From contig NZ_JBFTXJ020000008.1 of the NCBI RefSeq assembly GCF_041379945.2, positions 62,001 through 126,000 of the forward strand: 64,000 nucleotides of DNA, written 5' to 3'. The translations under genes and the position numbers were made by a program. Under the pieces are notes generated by a model that was given only the letters and a program-made list of their open reading frames with translations, searched no databases and had not been told where the DNA came from. The stretch comes from Aneurinibacillus sp. REN35 (GTDB taxonomy: Bacteria > Bacillota > Bacilli > Aneurinibacillales > Aneurinibacillaceae). Below, in pieces: positions 50,011 through 60,075 of this stretch (position 1 is the stretch's first letter; each line of letters opens with the position of its first letter).

Positions 50011-51324
50011 TTATACGTAACAATATTTTTGTAAAATAAGCTTACTTGCTTCATATGCGCTGTGGAAAGATAGTTCAGAGAGCTGTCCCTTTCCTTCGCA
50101 CCAGTCTCCCGCAAAGAATACATTGCGGTAATCAGGCAGATAAAGCGGCATGGCTTCCTGGTTCATCGTCCATTTGATTTCTTGTGCTGCTGCACGCTTT
50201 GATACACGCGGTACAACGAGATGATCGCGCCAGCCAGAGAAATGCTTATCATATAGCGCTTCGATCTTCTCGTGGTATTCCTGCACTTTCTCTTTATCCT
50301 TTAGATCCTCTTCTGACAAGTATGCAATCGCCTGTAGAAGCTGACCGCCTTCCGGCACACACGTCTCATCATAATGTGAGATGTCGGTAATGAACATCTT
50401 GTTCTGCTTATCATAAATATAGGTGTACGGTACATCAATCCGCTTGTCTAAGCCGATATCATATACATACACATAGCTTGGATCATAGCTGGAATACTGC
50501 TTGATGAAATGCTCGATCTTCGTGCCGCCGACGACCTTCTCCAGTTCCTTCGGCGGAATGCAGAAAAGGAATTCCTGGCCGGTGAATGCTCCCTGTGTCG
50601 TCTGTACCGTCGTAATACGATGGCTCTCTCCTTCTACAGACTCTACCTTTGCCTTCGTAACGATTGTACCGCCGTTCTCTTCAATCACACGGACGAATTC
50701 CTGAATAAGTGCCTGCCAGCCTCCACCAATATAAGCTACGGGCTTATTTGTCGTAAAAAGACGTTGATAGTAGTTGAAGAAGACATCGGAAGGAATACGC
50801 TCAGGCTCACGTGTAAAGAAGTTAGAAGAAGCAAGCGTCAGCATCATTTCCCGCACATCACTGCTTACGTTTTTCTCTTCCATCCATTTCTCAATAGACA
50901 TATGCGGATGTCCTTTTTCCATATGAAGCATCGTCTTAAAGATATTAAATGTAAACTTAATCTTACCAAGACTGTTTAAAATAGATGTATTAAATAGGCC
51001 TTGGATGTTAGCGGGCATGTCTGTTAATTTGTCACCAATATCATATTTTGCTTTATTTGGCACAAAGTCGCGCCAATCAATATGAATGCCCAATTCTTTT
51101 TCAAATTTGCGCAGCACGGAACTGTCCCGCCCATAGATCGCATGAGCTCCAAAGTTGAATGAGAAGCCTTTCAATTTTAATGTAACGGCCCGTCCACCCA
51201 GGTTGCCCCGTTCTAGTACAACGACCTTCTTTCCATTCTTCGCCAGGTAAGCTGCCGATGATAAACCAGCCAGTCCCCCCCCAACGATAACCGCATCATA
51301 GAGGGTTGCTTCAGTAGTTTCCAT
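50011..51324 (-). CDS. FAD-dependent phytoene-desaturase-like oxidoreductase
   Basis: A 437-residue flavoprotein with the N-terminal FAD motif DAVIVGGGLAGLSSAAYLAK, VVLERGNLGGRA, and a C-terminal NVFFAGDWCEG of the amine oxidase/CrtI group. No other carotenoid gene is nearby, so its substrate may be something else. ATG 51324 follows GGGAG at 11 nt. Confidence 0.82.
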   Translation of the reverse strand: METTEATLYDAVIVGGGLAGLSSAAYLAKNGKKVVVLERGNLGGRAVTLKLKGFSFNFGAHAIYGRDSSVLRKFEKELGIHIDWRDFVPNKAKYDIGDKLTDMPANIQGLFNTSILNSLGKIKFTFNIFKTMLHMEKGHPHMSIEKWMEEKNVSSDVREMMLTLASSNFFTREPERIPSDVFFNYYQRLFTTNKPVAYIGGGWQALIQEFVRVIEENGGTIVTKAKVESVEGESHRITTVQTTQGAFTGQEFLFCIPPKELEKVVGGTKIEHFIKQYSSYDPSYVYVYDIGLDKRIDVPYTYIYDKQNKMFITDISHYDETCVPEGGQLLQAIAYLSEEDLKDKEKVQEYHEKIEALYDKHFSGWRDHLVVPRVSKRAAAQEIKWTMNQEAMPLYLPDYRNVFFAGDWCEGKGQLSELSFHSAYEASKLILQKYCYV

Positions 51325-51451
51325 GTTGATAACATCTCCCATTGTGCAAATTGATTTTACACTATATTGGTGTTGCTTATATATTACCATCCAAATATGA
51401 CATTTTACCTTCTTCAGAGTAATTAGACAATAGGGAGAATGATTTTACCAA

Positions 51452-51486
51452 CAAAAAAGCAGCTTCATCCAAAAAGGAGAGCTGCT
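51452..51486 (-). terminator. Terminator after the nitronate monooxygenase-like gene
   Basis: Stem AGCAGCT/AGCTGCT, T run on the minus strand. Confidence 0.8.
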
Positions 51487-51494
51487 CTAAGCGT

Positions 51495-52475
51495 TTATAA
51501 TACCTGGCGTTGTACATTTAATTGAGCCATTTCATATTCTTTCATCAGCCTGTCGATAATCGTCTGTACAGGCAGAATTTCTTTAATCTCGTGCACGCGC
51601 GCTCCTGCAAATACGAGTCCGTTTTCTACGTCTCCATTAACAGAAGCAACAAGCGAATCGAGCGTACAAAAACGGTAGGAACAATTTTTTAGGCAATCAT
51701 GGCATTTTTCGATTTTTAATCGACCATCGTCGCTAATTGCATCCGTAAAGTGATTACGAATCGCACGTCCCTGCAAACCTACCGTTGTTTTAACCAATAC
51801 GAGATCATCAGCATCAACTGTGTCTACATATTTTTGTTTGAATACATCCGGCGCATCGCACTCGCTGCTTGCGACGAACCTAGTTCCCATCTGTACACCG
51901 GAAGCGCCCATAGCAAGAGCACGTGAGATATCTGCACCGTTCATAATACCGCCTGCAGCGATTACGGGAATCTTGACAGCTTCCACTACTTCAGGCAATA
52001 TGTCAAACAACGGTCGGTCCGTACCAAGATGCCCTCCTGCTTCAAATCCTTCCACAACGACAGCGGCGGCACCTAAACGCTCGGCAAGCTTGGCCAATTT
52101 TGCAGAAGAAACGATAGAGATTACAGGTACACCGTATTCTCTTCCCCATGTATACATGTCACGCGAGAAACCCGCACCCGAAATAATGAAATCAACCTTC
52201 TCTTCCATTGCTGCCTTAATCGTCTCCGGAAAATCATTCATCGCAAACAATACATTTACACCGATATATCCTTGTCCATTCGTCAACTCTCTCGCCCGGC
52301 GAATGTGAGCCCGCATCTCATCAATAGGTATGCCCGTTCCTGAAATAATTCCAATTCCCCCAGCATTAGCGACGGCTGCTGCCAGATTACTTAGTGAAAT
52401 TCGCACTCCCATTCCGCCCTGCATAATTGGCACGTGCGGTTTCATATGGGCAATTTGCAATTGTGGTATATGCAC
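51495..52475 (-). CDS. Nitronate monooxygenase / FabK-like flavoenzyme
   Basis: A 326-residue TIM-barrel FMN protein: MQGGMGVRISLSNLAAAVAN, EGFEAGGHLG and AAGGIMNG, the NMO/FabK signature set. The C-terminal third contains a Cys group (KCHDCLKNCSYRFC) that might bind a metal or cluster and is unusual for classical NMO. GTG 52475 follows AGGGGG at 7 nt. Confidence 0.85.
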   Translation of the reverse strand: MHIPQLQIAHMKPHVPIMQGGMGVRISLSNLAAAVANAGGIGIISGTGIPIDEMRAHIRRARELTNGQGYIGVNVLFAMNDFPETIKAAMEEKVDFIISGAGFSRDMYTWGREYGVPVISIVSSAKLAKLAERLGAAAVVVEGFEAGGHLGTDRPLFDILPEVVEAVKIPVIAAGGIMNGADISRALAMGASGVQMGTRFVASSECDAPDVFKQKYVDTVDADDLVLVKTTVGLQGRAIRNHFTDAISDDGRLKIEKCHDCLKNCSYRFCTLDSLVASVNGDVENGLVFAGARVHEIKEILPVQTIIDRLMKEYEMAQLNVQRQVL

Positions 52476-52656
52476 CCCAATACCCCCTGTTCCATAACTC
52501 TAACCCTTGATTCAAGCATCCCAAAACGTAATTTAAACTATATCACATCTTGCGTCCAAAAAGTGTTAATTTTTCAAGGCAAATTTAACAATTCACACAT
52601 GTCATAAAGTGATATAATTTTCTTATCATATAGAATAGATAGAAAGGATTGAAACC

Positions 52657-54198
52657 ATGCTAACATTTGGAACGATTATGAAACAAAATACCGATAAGTA
52701 TGCCGACAAACCAGCCGTAATCTTTAGAGATACAGTGCATACGTACAGAGAATTAAACAGCCGTGCAAATAAACTTGCAAACGCTTTCCTTTCCATCGGA
52801 TACAAAAAAGGGGACAAGGCAGCCGTTCTCATGAAAAACCATGCCGCTTACGTAGAAATGATGATTGCGTTTGCGAAAATTGGCGTCGTTACGGTGCCGA
52901 TTAATTACCGTCTCGTCGGTGCAGAGATTGACTACATTCTACAGCATTCAGATAGCCGTGCTCTTATCATAACAGCAGAGTATGCAGCAGAAGTCAGTAC
53001 CTTACAATCCACGCTCTCTAAGCTCGATACCGTACTCGTAGTGGATGGAGCAGGAGAGCTTGGAATGCAGGATTATGAAGCATTTATCGCTGAGGCACAG
53101 GACAGCGAGCCGTGGTCGGATGTAGAGGAGATTGACCCGTTTTATATCGGATATACCTCAGGTACAACCGGCAAACCAAAAGGCGTAGTCATCTCTCACC
53201 GCTCTCGCGTGCTTACCGGGATGACAGCCGCTTACGAATATAAGCTTGACGAATCGGATACACACCTTGTGGCAGGACCGATTTATCACGCGGCCCCGTG
53301 GATCTTTCTTGTTACGCAATTGCTCGTAGGCGGTACGCTAGTGATCCATGAGATGTTCCGCGCCGAGCAGGTTCTCGCCGATATTGCACGCCATCATATT
53401 ACGAATACGTTTTTAGCACCAACAATGTATAACTTCTTAGTTAATGTCTCCGAAGAAGTGAAGACACAATATGATCTCTCGTCCATGCGCGTGCTTATTT
53501 CAGCCGGATCACCCCTGCCTACCAAAACCAAACAGGATGTGCTCGCCTTCTTTCCTGGTGCGGACCTGCATGAATTCTATGGTTCAACAGAAAGCGCGAT
53601 CACGCTCAATATCAAGCCAAAGGATATCGAACGCAAAGACCGCTGTGTCGGCCGTCCGTTTCCTCTTGTAGACTGTATGATTCTTACTGATGATAAAGAG
53701 CCTGTTTCACAAGGGGAGATCGGGGAGTTGTATTTCAAGGCGCCTTATTTGCTTGATGAGTATTATAAAAACCCGGAAGCAACCAGCATGTCATTCTATA
53801 ATGGATACTTCACGGTCGGTGACATGGCCATGCAGGATGAAGAAGGGTTGTATTACATTGTCGACCGCAAAAAAGATATGCTGATCAGCGGAGGAGTTAA
53901 CATCTATCCGCGCGAAATCGAAGAGGTGCTCTATACGCATCCGCACATTCTCGACGCAGCCGTTATCGGTGTGCCGGATCCGGTATGGGGAGAGTCGGTA
54001 AAAGCAGTGGTAGTACCGCGCGATGGAGCACAGTTAACTGCTGAAGAGGTAATGGAGTATTGCAAGGGCAAGATTGCTAGCTATAAACGGCCAAAATCAG
54101 TCGATTTTCTAGACGAGCTTCCGCGCAATCCATCGGGTAAAATACTAAAAACCGTCCTGCGTGATCAATATTGGCAGGATCAGCAAGCAAAAATCTAA
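52657..54198 (+). CDS. AMP-forming acyl-CoA ligase
   Basis: A 513-residue ANL enzyme: YTSGTTGKPKGVVIS (P-loop), YGSTESAITL, GDMAMQDEEGLYYIVDRKKD and PSGKILK (catalytic Lys). The family activates long- or medium-chain fatty acids. ATG 52657 follows AAAGGA. It is divergent from the NMO-like gene. Confidence 0.9.
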   Translation: MLTFGTIMKQNTDKYADKPAVIFRDTVHTYRELNSRANKLANAFLSIGYKKGDKAAVLMKNHAAYVEMMIAFAKIGVVTVPINYRLVGAEIDYILQHSDSRALIITAEYAAEVSTLQSTLSKLDTVLVVDGAGELGMQDYEAFIAEAQDSEPWSDVEEIDPFYIGYTSGTTGKPKGVVISHRSRVLTGMTAAYEYKLDESDTHLVAGPIYHAAPWIFLVTQLLVGGTLVIHEMFRAEQVLADIARHHITNTFLAPTMYNFLVNVSEEVKTQYDLSSMRVLISAGSPLPTKTKQDVLAFFPGADLHEFYGSTESAITLNIKPKDIERKDRCVGRPFPLVDCMILTDDKEPVSQGEIGELYFKAPYLLDEYYKNPEATSMSFYNGYFTVGDMAMQDEEGLYYIVDRKKDMLISGGVNIYPREIEEVLYTHPHILDAAVIGVPDPVWGESVKAVVVPRDGAQLTAEEVMEYCKGKIASYKRPKSVDFLDELPRNPSGKILKTVLRDQYWQDQQAKI

Positions 54199-54210
54199 CA
54201 AATCCCAAGC

Positions 54211-54249
54211 AAAAAGAGCCTGCGTGATCTCCGTCAGGCTCTTTTTTTT
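54211..54249. terminator. Terminator between the ligase and pdp
   Basis: Stem AAAAGAGCCTG/CAGGCTCTTTT, then more T. Confidence 0.9.
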
Positions 54250-54264
54250 CTGTCTGCTTTATAA

Positions 54265-55572
54265 TTATGGTGCATGAATCTCATCATGAACAAGCGGCGG
54301 CGCTTCGACCGCTTCCTGTACAATTCCATAAGCTTTCGTAATCATTTCTTTTACTTCCGCTACATCCTCACGATTGCTGTAGATTGTCACCAGCGAATCG
54401 CCTTTCTTTACGCTGTCTCCAATCTTCTTACGCAAGATGAGACCGACCGCTAAGTCGATTGTTGATTCTTTGGTTGCTCGACCAGCGCCAAGCAGCATGG
54501 CCGCTGTGCCGATCCGATCTGCCTGAATGGAATCCACATATCCGTCCGCTTCCGCTTCCAACTCAAACGTATATTTCGCTTGGGGAAGCTTAGCCGGATC
54601 ATCGACAACAGAAGCATCTCCACCCTGCGCTGAAAGAAACGTCTTGAATGTCTCAAGCGCCTTCCCATTACGAATGACCTCTTCAAGCTTCTCGCGGGCC
54701 GCCTGCGGGCTATCAGCCTGACCGCCAAGATACACCATATGACTACCAAGCGTCAGACACAGCTCTTCTAAATCTTTGGGTCCCTCCCCCCGCAGCGTAT
54801 CAATCGCTTCCTGTACCTCCAAAGCATTGCCTACCGCATAGCCAAGAGGCTGACTCATGTCAGAGATTACCGCCATCGTCTGGCGTCCCACATTGTTTCC
54901 GATTGCAACCATGGCCTCTGCCAATTCGCGGGCATGCTCTAGATCCTTCATAAAAGCCCCGCTGCCCGTCTTAACATCGAGCACAATGGCATCGGCTCCG
55001 GAGGCAATCTTTTTGCTCATAATGGAACTTGCAATAAGCGGAATGGAATTGACAGTCGCTGTCACATCGCGCAGCGCATACAGCTTTTTATCCGCAGGAG
55101 TCAGGTTCCCACTCTGTCCAACTACCGCTACTTTATTCGTATTCACCAGCTCGTTAAACTGTTTATTATCAATCTCTACATGAAAGCCCGGTACCGATTC
55201 CAACTTATCAATCGTTCCTCCCGTATGTCCCAGTCCGCGACCTGACATCTTCGCCACAGGGATACCCAGAGCCGCCACAAGCGGAGCGAGCACAAGCGTA
55301 GTCGTATCCCCTACGCCACCGGTACTATGCTTATCCACTTTGACACCCTGAATCGCTGAGAGATCAATCTGATCGCCCGATTCTACCATTGCCATCGTCA
55401 GATTCGCCCGTTCATCCTGTGTCATATCACGAAAGAAAATCGCCATAGCTAAAGCCGCCATCTGATAATCCGGAATCTCGCCGCTCGTATATCCAGCGAT
55501 CACAAAATCAATCTCTTCTTTACTCAGTTCCTGTCCGTCACGTTTTTTCTCGATCACGTCTACCATTCTCAT
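54265..55572 (-). CDS. pdp: Pyrimidine-nucleoside phosphorylase
   Basis: A 435-residue phosphorylase: [16 protein letters not shown] (phosphate site), [18 protein letters not shown], and [18 protein letters not shown]-type motifs match Pdp. It splits uridine and thymidine with phosphate. ATG 55572 has AGGAGG upstream; GTG 55581 is also in frame. It is the second gene after nupC. Confidence 0.92.
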   Translation of the reverse strand: MRMVDVIEKKRDGQELSKEEIDFVIAGYTSGEIPDYQMAALAMAIFFRDMTQDERANLTMAMVESGDQIDLSAIQGVKVDKHSTGGVGDTTTLVLAPLVAALGIPVAKMSGRGLGHTGGTIDKLESVPGFHVEIDNKQFNELVNTNKVAVVGQSGNLTPADKKLYALRDVTATVNSIPLIASSIMSKKIASGADAIVLDVKTGSGAFMKDLEHARELAEAMVAIGNNVGRQTMAVISDMSQPLGYAVGNALEVQEAIDTLRGEGPKDLEELCLTLGSHMVYLGGQADSPQAAREKLEEVIRNGKALETFKTFLSAQGGDASVVDDPAKLPQAKYTFELEAEADGYVDSIQADRIGTAAMLLGAGRATKESTIDLAVGLILRKKIGDSVKKGDSLVTIYSNREDVAEVKEMITKAYGIVQEAVEAPPLVHDEIHAP

Positions 55573-55596
55573 GCCGAACACCTCCTGTTTTTTCCT

Positions 55597-56826
55597 CTAC
55601 AATAGCATACCAGCAATGGCTGCGCTTAACAACGAAGCAAGCATACCAGCAGCAACGGATCGAAGTCCCATACGCGCAATGTCCTGGCGGCGATCCGGTG
55701 CCAGCCCTCCCAGTCCGCCAAGCAGAATCGCCATCGAGGATAAATTGGCAAATCCGCATAAGGCAAAGCTGACAATCGCGACTGTTTTTGGTGATAAATT
55801 CTGAATTTGCGGAGCAAAATCGCTATACGCTACAAACTCATTCAACACAAGCTTCTGTCCAATAAAGCTGCCCGCTTTTACCGCCTCCTCCCACGGCACC
55901 CCTACAGCAAATGCCAACGGCGCAAAAATAAACCCGAGAATTTGCTGCAAAGACAAACCCGGATAATTAAACAGGCTGCCGATTGCTCCAAGAATGCCGT
56001 TTACGAGCGCAATCAAGGCGATAAAAGCAAGCAGCATAGCGCCGACGTTCAACGCAAGCGTCAAGCCTACGCTTGCCCCACGTGCCGCCGCATCAATTAC
56101 ATTAACCGATTCCGTATCGTCGTCCATCTTAAACTCAAGTCGACTGCCCGGAGCGCTCTCCGCTTCCTCCGTCTCCGGTACGAACAGCTTCGCCATAACA
56201 AGGCCTGCAGGAGCCGCCATAAAGCTTGCAGCAAGCAAATACTCCAACGGTACGCCAAGAAGCGAATAACCGATCAGCACTGAGCCGGCAACGGAAGCCA
56301 ACCCACCGGTCATAACCGCAAATAATTCTGATTTGGTCATCGTAGCGATATACGGACGCACCACAAGCGGCGCTTCTGTCTGCCCAACAAAAATATTCGC
56401 GGCCGCGGACATCGATTCAGCCTTGCTTGTCCCAAGCATCCAGGACAACGCTCCGCCGATCACCTTAATGATCGCCTGCATGATCCGCAGGTAATACAGA
56501 ACAGAGATGAGAGAGGAGAAGAAAATAATTACTGTCAGTACTTGAAAGGCGAATACAAAGCTAATCCCCGACTCCTTTATATAGAGTCCGCCAAAAAGAA
56601 ACTGCACCCCTTCATTGGCATAATTCGTAATCTCTGTTACCGCCAAAGTTAATCGCTGCAGTCCTGCCTTTCCTGCTTCCCATTTCAATACGATAAATGC
56701 AAAAACTAACTGAATTGCTAATCCGCCTAGGATAGGCCGCCACGAAATGGCTTTTCGGTTCGTCGAAAACAAGAAAGCAATCGCAAATATTACAAGGATT
56801 CCAAAAAAGCCCCACAAAATATTCAC
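55597..56826 (-). CDS. nupC: Concentrative nucleoside transporter (NupC-like)
   Basis: A 409-residue membrane protein of the CNT family: [20 protein letters not shown], then [10 protein letters not shown] upstream, and the EFVAYSDF segment near the end. It imports nucleosides with a cation. Pdp lies 24 bp downstream, forming a nucleoside salvage operon. Confidence 0.92.
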   Translation of the reverse strand: MNILWGFFGILVIFAIAFLFSTNRKAISWRPILGGLAIQLVFAFIVLKWEAGKAGLQRLTLAVTEITNYANEGVQFLFGGLYIKESGISFVFAFQVLTVIIFFSSLISVLYYLRIMQAIIKVIGGALSWMLGTSKAESMSAAANIFVGQTEAPLVVRPYIATMTKSELFAVMTGGLASVAGSVLIGYSLLGVPLEYLLAASFMAAPAGLVMAKLFVPETEEAESAPGSRLEFKMDDDTESVNVIDAAARGASVGLTLALNVGAMLLAFIALIALVNGILGAIGSLFNYPGLSLQQILGFIFAPLAFAVGVPWEEAVKAGSFIGQKLVLNEFVAYSDFAPQIQNLSPKTVAIVSFALCGFANLSSMAILLGGLGGLAPDRRQDIARMGLRSVAAGMLASLLSAAIAGMLL

Positions 56827-56990
56827 ATTCTCTCACCTCATCACATTAATGTAGACAACATCCGTTCTCTACCATCGCGTTCTGGGATTAGCAGCTACAT
56901 TCATTCATTTACCCTGCCTCACATCTTTTCATACCCATTTTAAAAGTCATTTCCCCTTTTTATTCTCTCTGAACTGCACGTACTACAAAA

Positions 56991-57017
56991 AAAAGACCAC
57001 TGCTAATAGAGCAGTGG
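56991..57017 (-). terminator. Terminator after yunB
   Basis: Stem CCACTGC/GCAGTGG, then TCTTTTTTTT on the minus strand. Confidence 0.85.
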
Positions 57018-57106
57018 CAATATAGGGGGAGAAAGAGAGAGAAAAAAATTCTCATGCTAGTATTATTACTATTCCCGAATCTTTTTTTTCTTAAACATAT
57101 TCCCGC

Positions 57107-57856
57107 CTATTTTTTTATTTCTTTTTCCTCTGTATTCGCCTGAATCGGTGGAATAATGGAAGGAGGAATCACCCCTGGCACTTCGCTGCCGGTCGGCCTT
57201 CCTTCCCCATCATAGTAGAACTGCGGTACATTCCCCACAATAAGCGCGTTAGAGATTGGGTATTCTGCTTCTACCAAGGCAGGCTCCGTCGAAAAGGGAA
57301 TGACGATTTTGACCTTCGTCTGCACAATCATCACTACGGTAATTAGCACCATATTAATGCCTGCCTCCTGCATCTTGATATCCATTTCTACATGCACATT
57401 GCCGAATGGAACAAGCGTCAAGGGGAGATCTGGACCCATACGCGCAAGCAAGTTGCTGTGCAGAGCCTGCCCAATAGGCAGCGTCTGCGGCATAGCTTCA
57501 AGGTCATTTAAAGCATGTGACACATTTTCAATTGCATCGAGCACGATTCGTGAATATTCATTTCCGTTAAAAAGCGCGGCTTGCACTCTTCCCTGGCTAT
57601 CTTCTTTTAGCTCTACCAGGTTCTTAAAGCTAACTTCTTTGATCAGCTTTTTGCTAATTGCTTCATGGATCGCTTTCGTCGCTATCTGATCCGCCCGAAC
57701 GCGAGCAATTTCATGAAGAACAGGCTCGATATTTTTCTCCACATAATAAAAAGTTTGAAAGGTAAGGCCTAAAAAGATAAGCAAGGAGATGAGAAACATA
57801 AACTTTGAAGGAATAGGCGCCCGCGTTGAGCGATTGCGCAATCTTCTCCGCTTCAT
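57107..57856 (-). CDS. yunB: Sporulation protein YunB
   Basis: A 249-residue protein with one N-terminal transmembrane helix (FMFLISLLIFLGLTFQTFYY) and an outer domain (ALFNGNEYSRIVLDAIENVS; VHVEMDIKMQEAGINMVLIT), as in Bacillus YunB, a sigma-E-dependent sporulation protein. It lies in the yun neighbourhood. Confidence 0.9.
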   Translation of the reverse strand: MKRRRLRNRSTRAPIPSKFMFLISLLIFLGLTFQTFYYVEKNIEPVLHEIARVRADQIATKAIHEAISKKLIKEVSFKNLVELKEDSQGRVQAALFNGNEYSRIVLDAIENVSHALNDLEAMPQTLPIGQALHSNLLARMGPDLPLTLVPFGNVHVEMDIKMQEAGINMVLITVVMIVQTKVKIVIPFSTEPALVEAEYPISNALIVGNVPQFYYDGEGRPTGSEVPGVIPPSIIPPIQANTEEKEIKK

Positions 57857-57915
57857 ACCGCCACCCCCTGCTTGTAATATATGCCCAAGGGTGAAGGGCT
57901 AACACTGAACATGCG

Positions 57916-57950
57916 TAAAAAGCCCGCCAGCAGTTCTGCCGACGGGCTTT
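57916..57950 (-). terminator. Terminator after the YeaQ/GlsB gene
   Basis: Stem AAAGCCCG/CGGGCTTT, then TTTTTACG on the minus strand. Confidence 0.8.
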
Positions 57951-57974
57951 GAGTTTGACTACTATTCGTTTCTA

Positions 57975-58232
57975 TTAATAGCTGCGACGGCGCATTCCTT
58001 TAAGCAGCAAGCTTGCGATAAACACAAGCACGACTGCACCGATAATGGCTGGAACGATGGCAAATCCGCCTACCACCGGACCAAAGTCGCCAAGAAGAGC
58101 AGAACCGATCCATGCACCGATGAATCCGGCAATAATGTTTCCGATAATGCCGCCTGGCACGTCACTTCCGACAATGGCTCCAGCCAACCAACCGATAATA
58201 CCTCCAACAATTAATGCCCATAGAAAACTCAT
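57975..58232 (-). CDS. GlsB/YeaQ/YmgE-family stress membrane protein
   Basis: An 85-residue protein of three hydrophobic helices with the GIIGWLAGAIVGSDVPGG and IIGNIIAGFIGAWIG motifs of transglycosylase-associated proteins. GGAGGG is 9 nt before ATG 58232. Its role is general stress at the envelope. Confidence 0.88.
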   Translation of the reverse strand: MSFLWALIVGGIIGWLAGAIVGSDVPGGIIGNIIAGFIGAWIGSALLGDFGPVVGGFAIVPAIIGAVVLVFIASLLLKGMRRRSY

Positions 58233-58380
58233 ACTGTGTATCCCTCCAGATGTCTTTATCGTAATGCAAAATTGCTTATGCTTTGTAATACCCCGCCTTT
58301 TTTTTCTTGACACATTTTCGTCATATAACAAAATAAAAGTAAGAATCTGGTTTCATCATGGACGAATGGTGGAAAAAAAT

Positions 58381-58414
58381 AAAAACCCCCAACCGAATGA
58401 ATTCGGTTGAGAGT
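58381..58414 (-). terminator. Terminator after the NlpC/P60 gene
   Basis: Perfect stem CAACCGAAT/ATTCGGTTG with a 2-nt loop, T run on the minus strand. Confidence 0.85.
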
Positions 58415-58449
58415 TAATAGCGTAGGTCTGTATGTATCTTACTATCTAT

Positions 58450-58914
58450 TTATTTCGTAACACGCTTGGCTCCCACATAACGGGAACCCCAATAATACTT
58501 ATCGTTGATGTTACTGATGGAAACACCTTGGCTGCTAGAGGAATGAATGAATCGGCCTCCACCTAAATACATACCTGCATGTGTAATAGGAGCACGACGG
58601 GACGTCTTAAAGAACACCAAATCTCCAGTACGCAGCTGTGAGCGGGAAACCGTCTGCCCTCTCTGATACATTGCGTTTGCCGTACGCGGTAACGTAATCT
58701 TCTCGCTCTTATATACATAGTTTAAGAATCCAGAGCAATCAAAACCGCTTTTTGTCGTTCCGCCCCATTTGTATGGAGTTCCTAATACACTTACTGCTTT
58801 GGATACAAGAGACTCATTGGCTGCAGAAGCCACTCCTGTTCCAGCAGGCACAAAGAGGCTGCTTATCGCAACTGCACCTGCCATTGCAACTGTCATGATC
58901 GTCTTTTTTACCAT
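58450..58914 (-). CDS. Secreted NlpC/P60 peptidoglycan hydrolase
   Basis: A 154-residue protein: signal peptide (VAMAGAVAISSLFVPAGTGV) and one NlpC/P60 domain with Cys in GFDCSGFLNYV, His in ITHAGMYLG and His in RFIHSSS. No SH3 or LysM module. A ydaO-type riboswitch precedes it, so its expression should fall when c-di-AMP is high. Confidence 0.92.
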   Translation of the reverse strand: MVKKTIMTVAMAGAVAISSLFVPAGTGVASAANESLVSKAVSVLGTPYKWGGTTKSGFDCSGFLNYVYKSEKITLPRTANAMYQRGQTVSRSQLRTGDLVFFKTSRRAPITHAGMYLGGGRFIHSSSSQGVSISNINDKYYWGSRYVGAKRVTK

Positions 58915-58935
58915 CGTCTAGTGTTACTCCCTTCA

Positions 58936-59080
58936 TGCCTACGAGGTTAGTTGACGGGTTAAGAGGATAAGGTCTCTTTTCGTATGTACACGAATACACC
59001 CCAGAAGTAAATCGTCCCCCGCTTCACATAATGTGAATTCGGCAAGTAAACTTTTTCTATTAATTGGCCACCTCTACAAT
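58936..59080 (-). promoter_or_regulatory. ydaO/yuaA-type (c-di-AMP) riboswitch
   Basis: Minus-strand leader of the NlpC/P60 gene. It contains GCGGGGGACGATT, CTGGGGTGTATTC, AAAAGAGACC and, at its end, ACCCGTCAACTAACCTCGTA followed by GGC, the hallmark segment of the ydaO class. The order and spacing fit. The riboswitch controls wall hydrolases in many Firmicutes. Confidence 0.85.
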
Positions 59081-59255
59081 AGTAATCATTCTCTATGTTT
59101 CTATCTCTTTCCAACAACAACGGTTTAAGTTTATCGAATTCTATCGAAAAAGAGAAGATTTTTAAGAAATTGTTCACATTTCAGACACAATTAGGTGAAT
59201 TTTTTTGCAACCCGAAAAAATAATCTTTCTTTTTACGATTTGGATATAACTTCTA

Positions 59256-59283
59256 AAAGCCAGGATGCATCCATCCTGGCTTT
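59256..59283. terminator. Bidirectional terminator near the DUF3891 stop
   Basis: Perfect 12-bp stem AAAGCCAGGATG/CATCCTGGCTTT, 4-nt loop. Confidence 0.85.
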
Positions 59284-60049
59284 ATTTATCCGTAAATAAT
59301 ATGCGCCGTTCCTCCCATGCTGTTTCATGATACGCACGCGCAATCCCTTCCTGCCTAATCTTCTCCTTGGAGACATTTTTATACGGAATTGTGATCTCCC
59401 ATATATCCGCAAACGGAAAAGGCCGCAGCGCTACCGTCTGAGCATTTGCCCAATGAGCCATCACTTTCTTACCTGCTGCAAAAGCGAATGCCTGCGGGAA
59501 ACCGTTCCGGAACCAGCTGATTTCTTCTTCTTTTGCTACGCCGGGTTCCTGCATACAAACATACAAGGAAAGGTTATCGCAAAATTGAAGAAGATCAAAT
59601 TGAAAATCCAGCGCCTCTTTTTCTGCTTGATTGAGGGAGAACTGTGCAAGAAGCCGACGCTGCCTCTCCCGCTCCTTATCCACATATGCCAGCGCTGCCT
59701 CTTCAGACGTACCATCAAAAAAAGATACATAGTGCATGCTGCACAAAAGTGCCGCATACGGACTCTCCTTCTCGATTTCGTCTACACCTTTTTTGTAAAA
59801 AGGGAGCTTGGGTACCAAAGGAAAATCTACAAATGTATACGGCTTCCTCTCAGCATCATACCAAAATGGCGTATCGTCTACATCTATCCAACCCCGATCA
59901 TGCTGACTGATTCCGTAGATAACCTCCTCACGTTTTTCTTTTCCAATAAAATAATCATCCTTCCAGTGTCCAGCCATCCCTCCAGAAGCGAGCGCGTGAT
60001 CATGCTGTGTGAACATGACAAAGCTATATTCCCGTTCATATGCGATCAT
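59282..60049 (-). CDS. DUF3891 family protein
   Basis: A 255-residue protein with several conserved His (TQHDHALASGGMAGHW; YGISQHDRGWIDVDD), which resemble HD-like or hydrolase metal sites. DUF3891 has no known function. Long antisense frames across it are not genes. Confidence 0.8.
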   Translation of the reverse strand: MIAYEREYSFVMFTQHDHALASGGMAGHWKDDYFIGKEKREEVIYGISQHDRGWIDVDDTPFWYDAERKPYTFVDFPLVPKLPFYKKGVDEIEKESPYAALLCSMHYVSFFDGTSEEAALAYVDKERERQRRLLAQFSLNQAEKEALDFQFDLLQFCDNLSLYVCMQEPGVAKEEEISWFRNGFPQAFAFAAGKKVMAHWANAQTVALRPFPFADIWEITIPYKNVSKEKIRQEGIARAYHETAWEERRILFTDK

Positions 60050-60075
60050 ATTCTCTCTCCTTTGCTTTTACTCTG

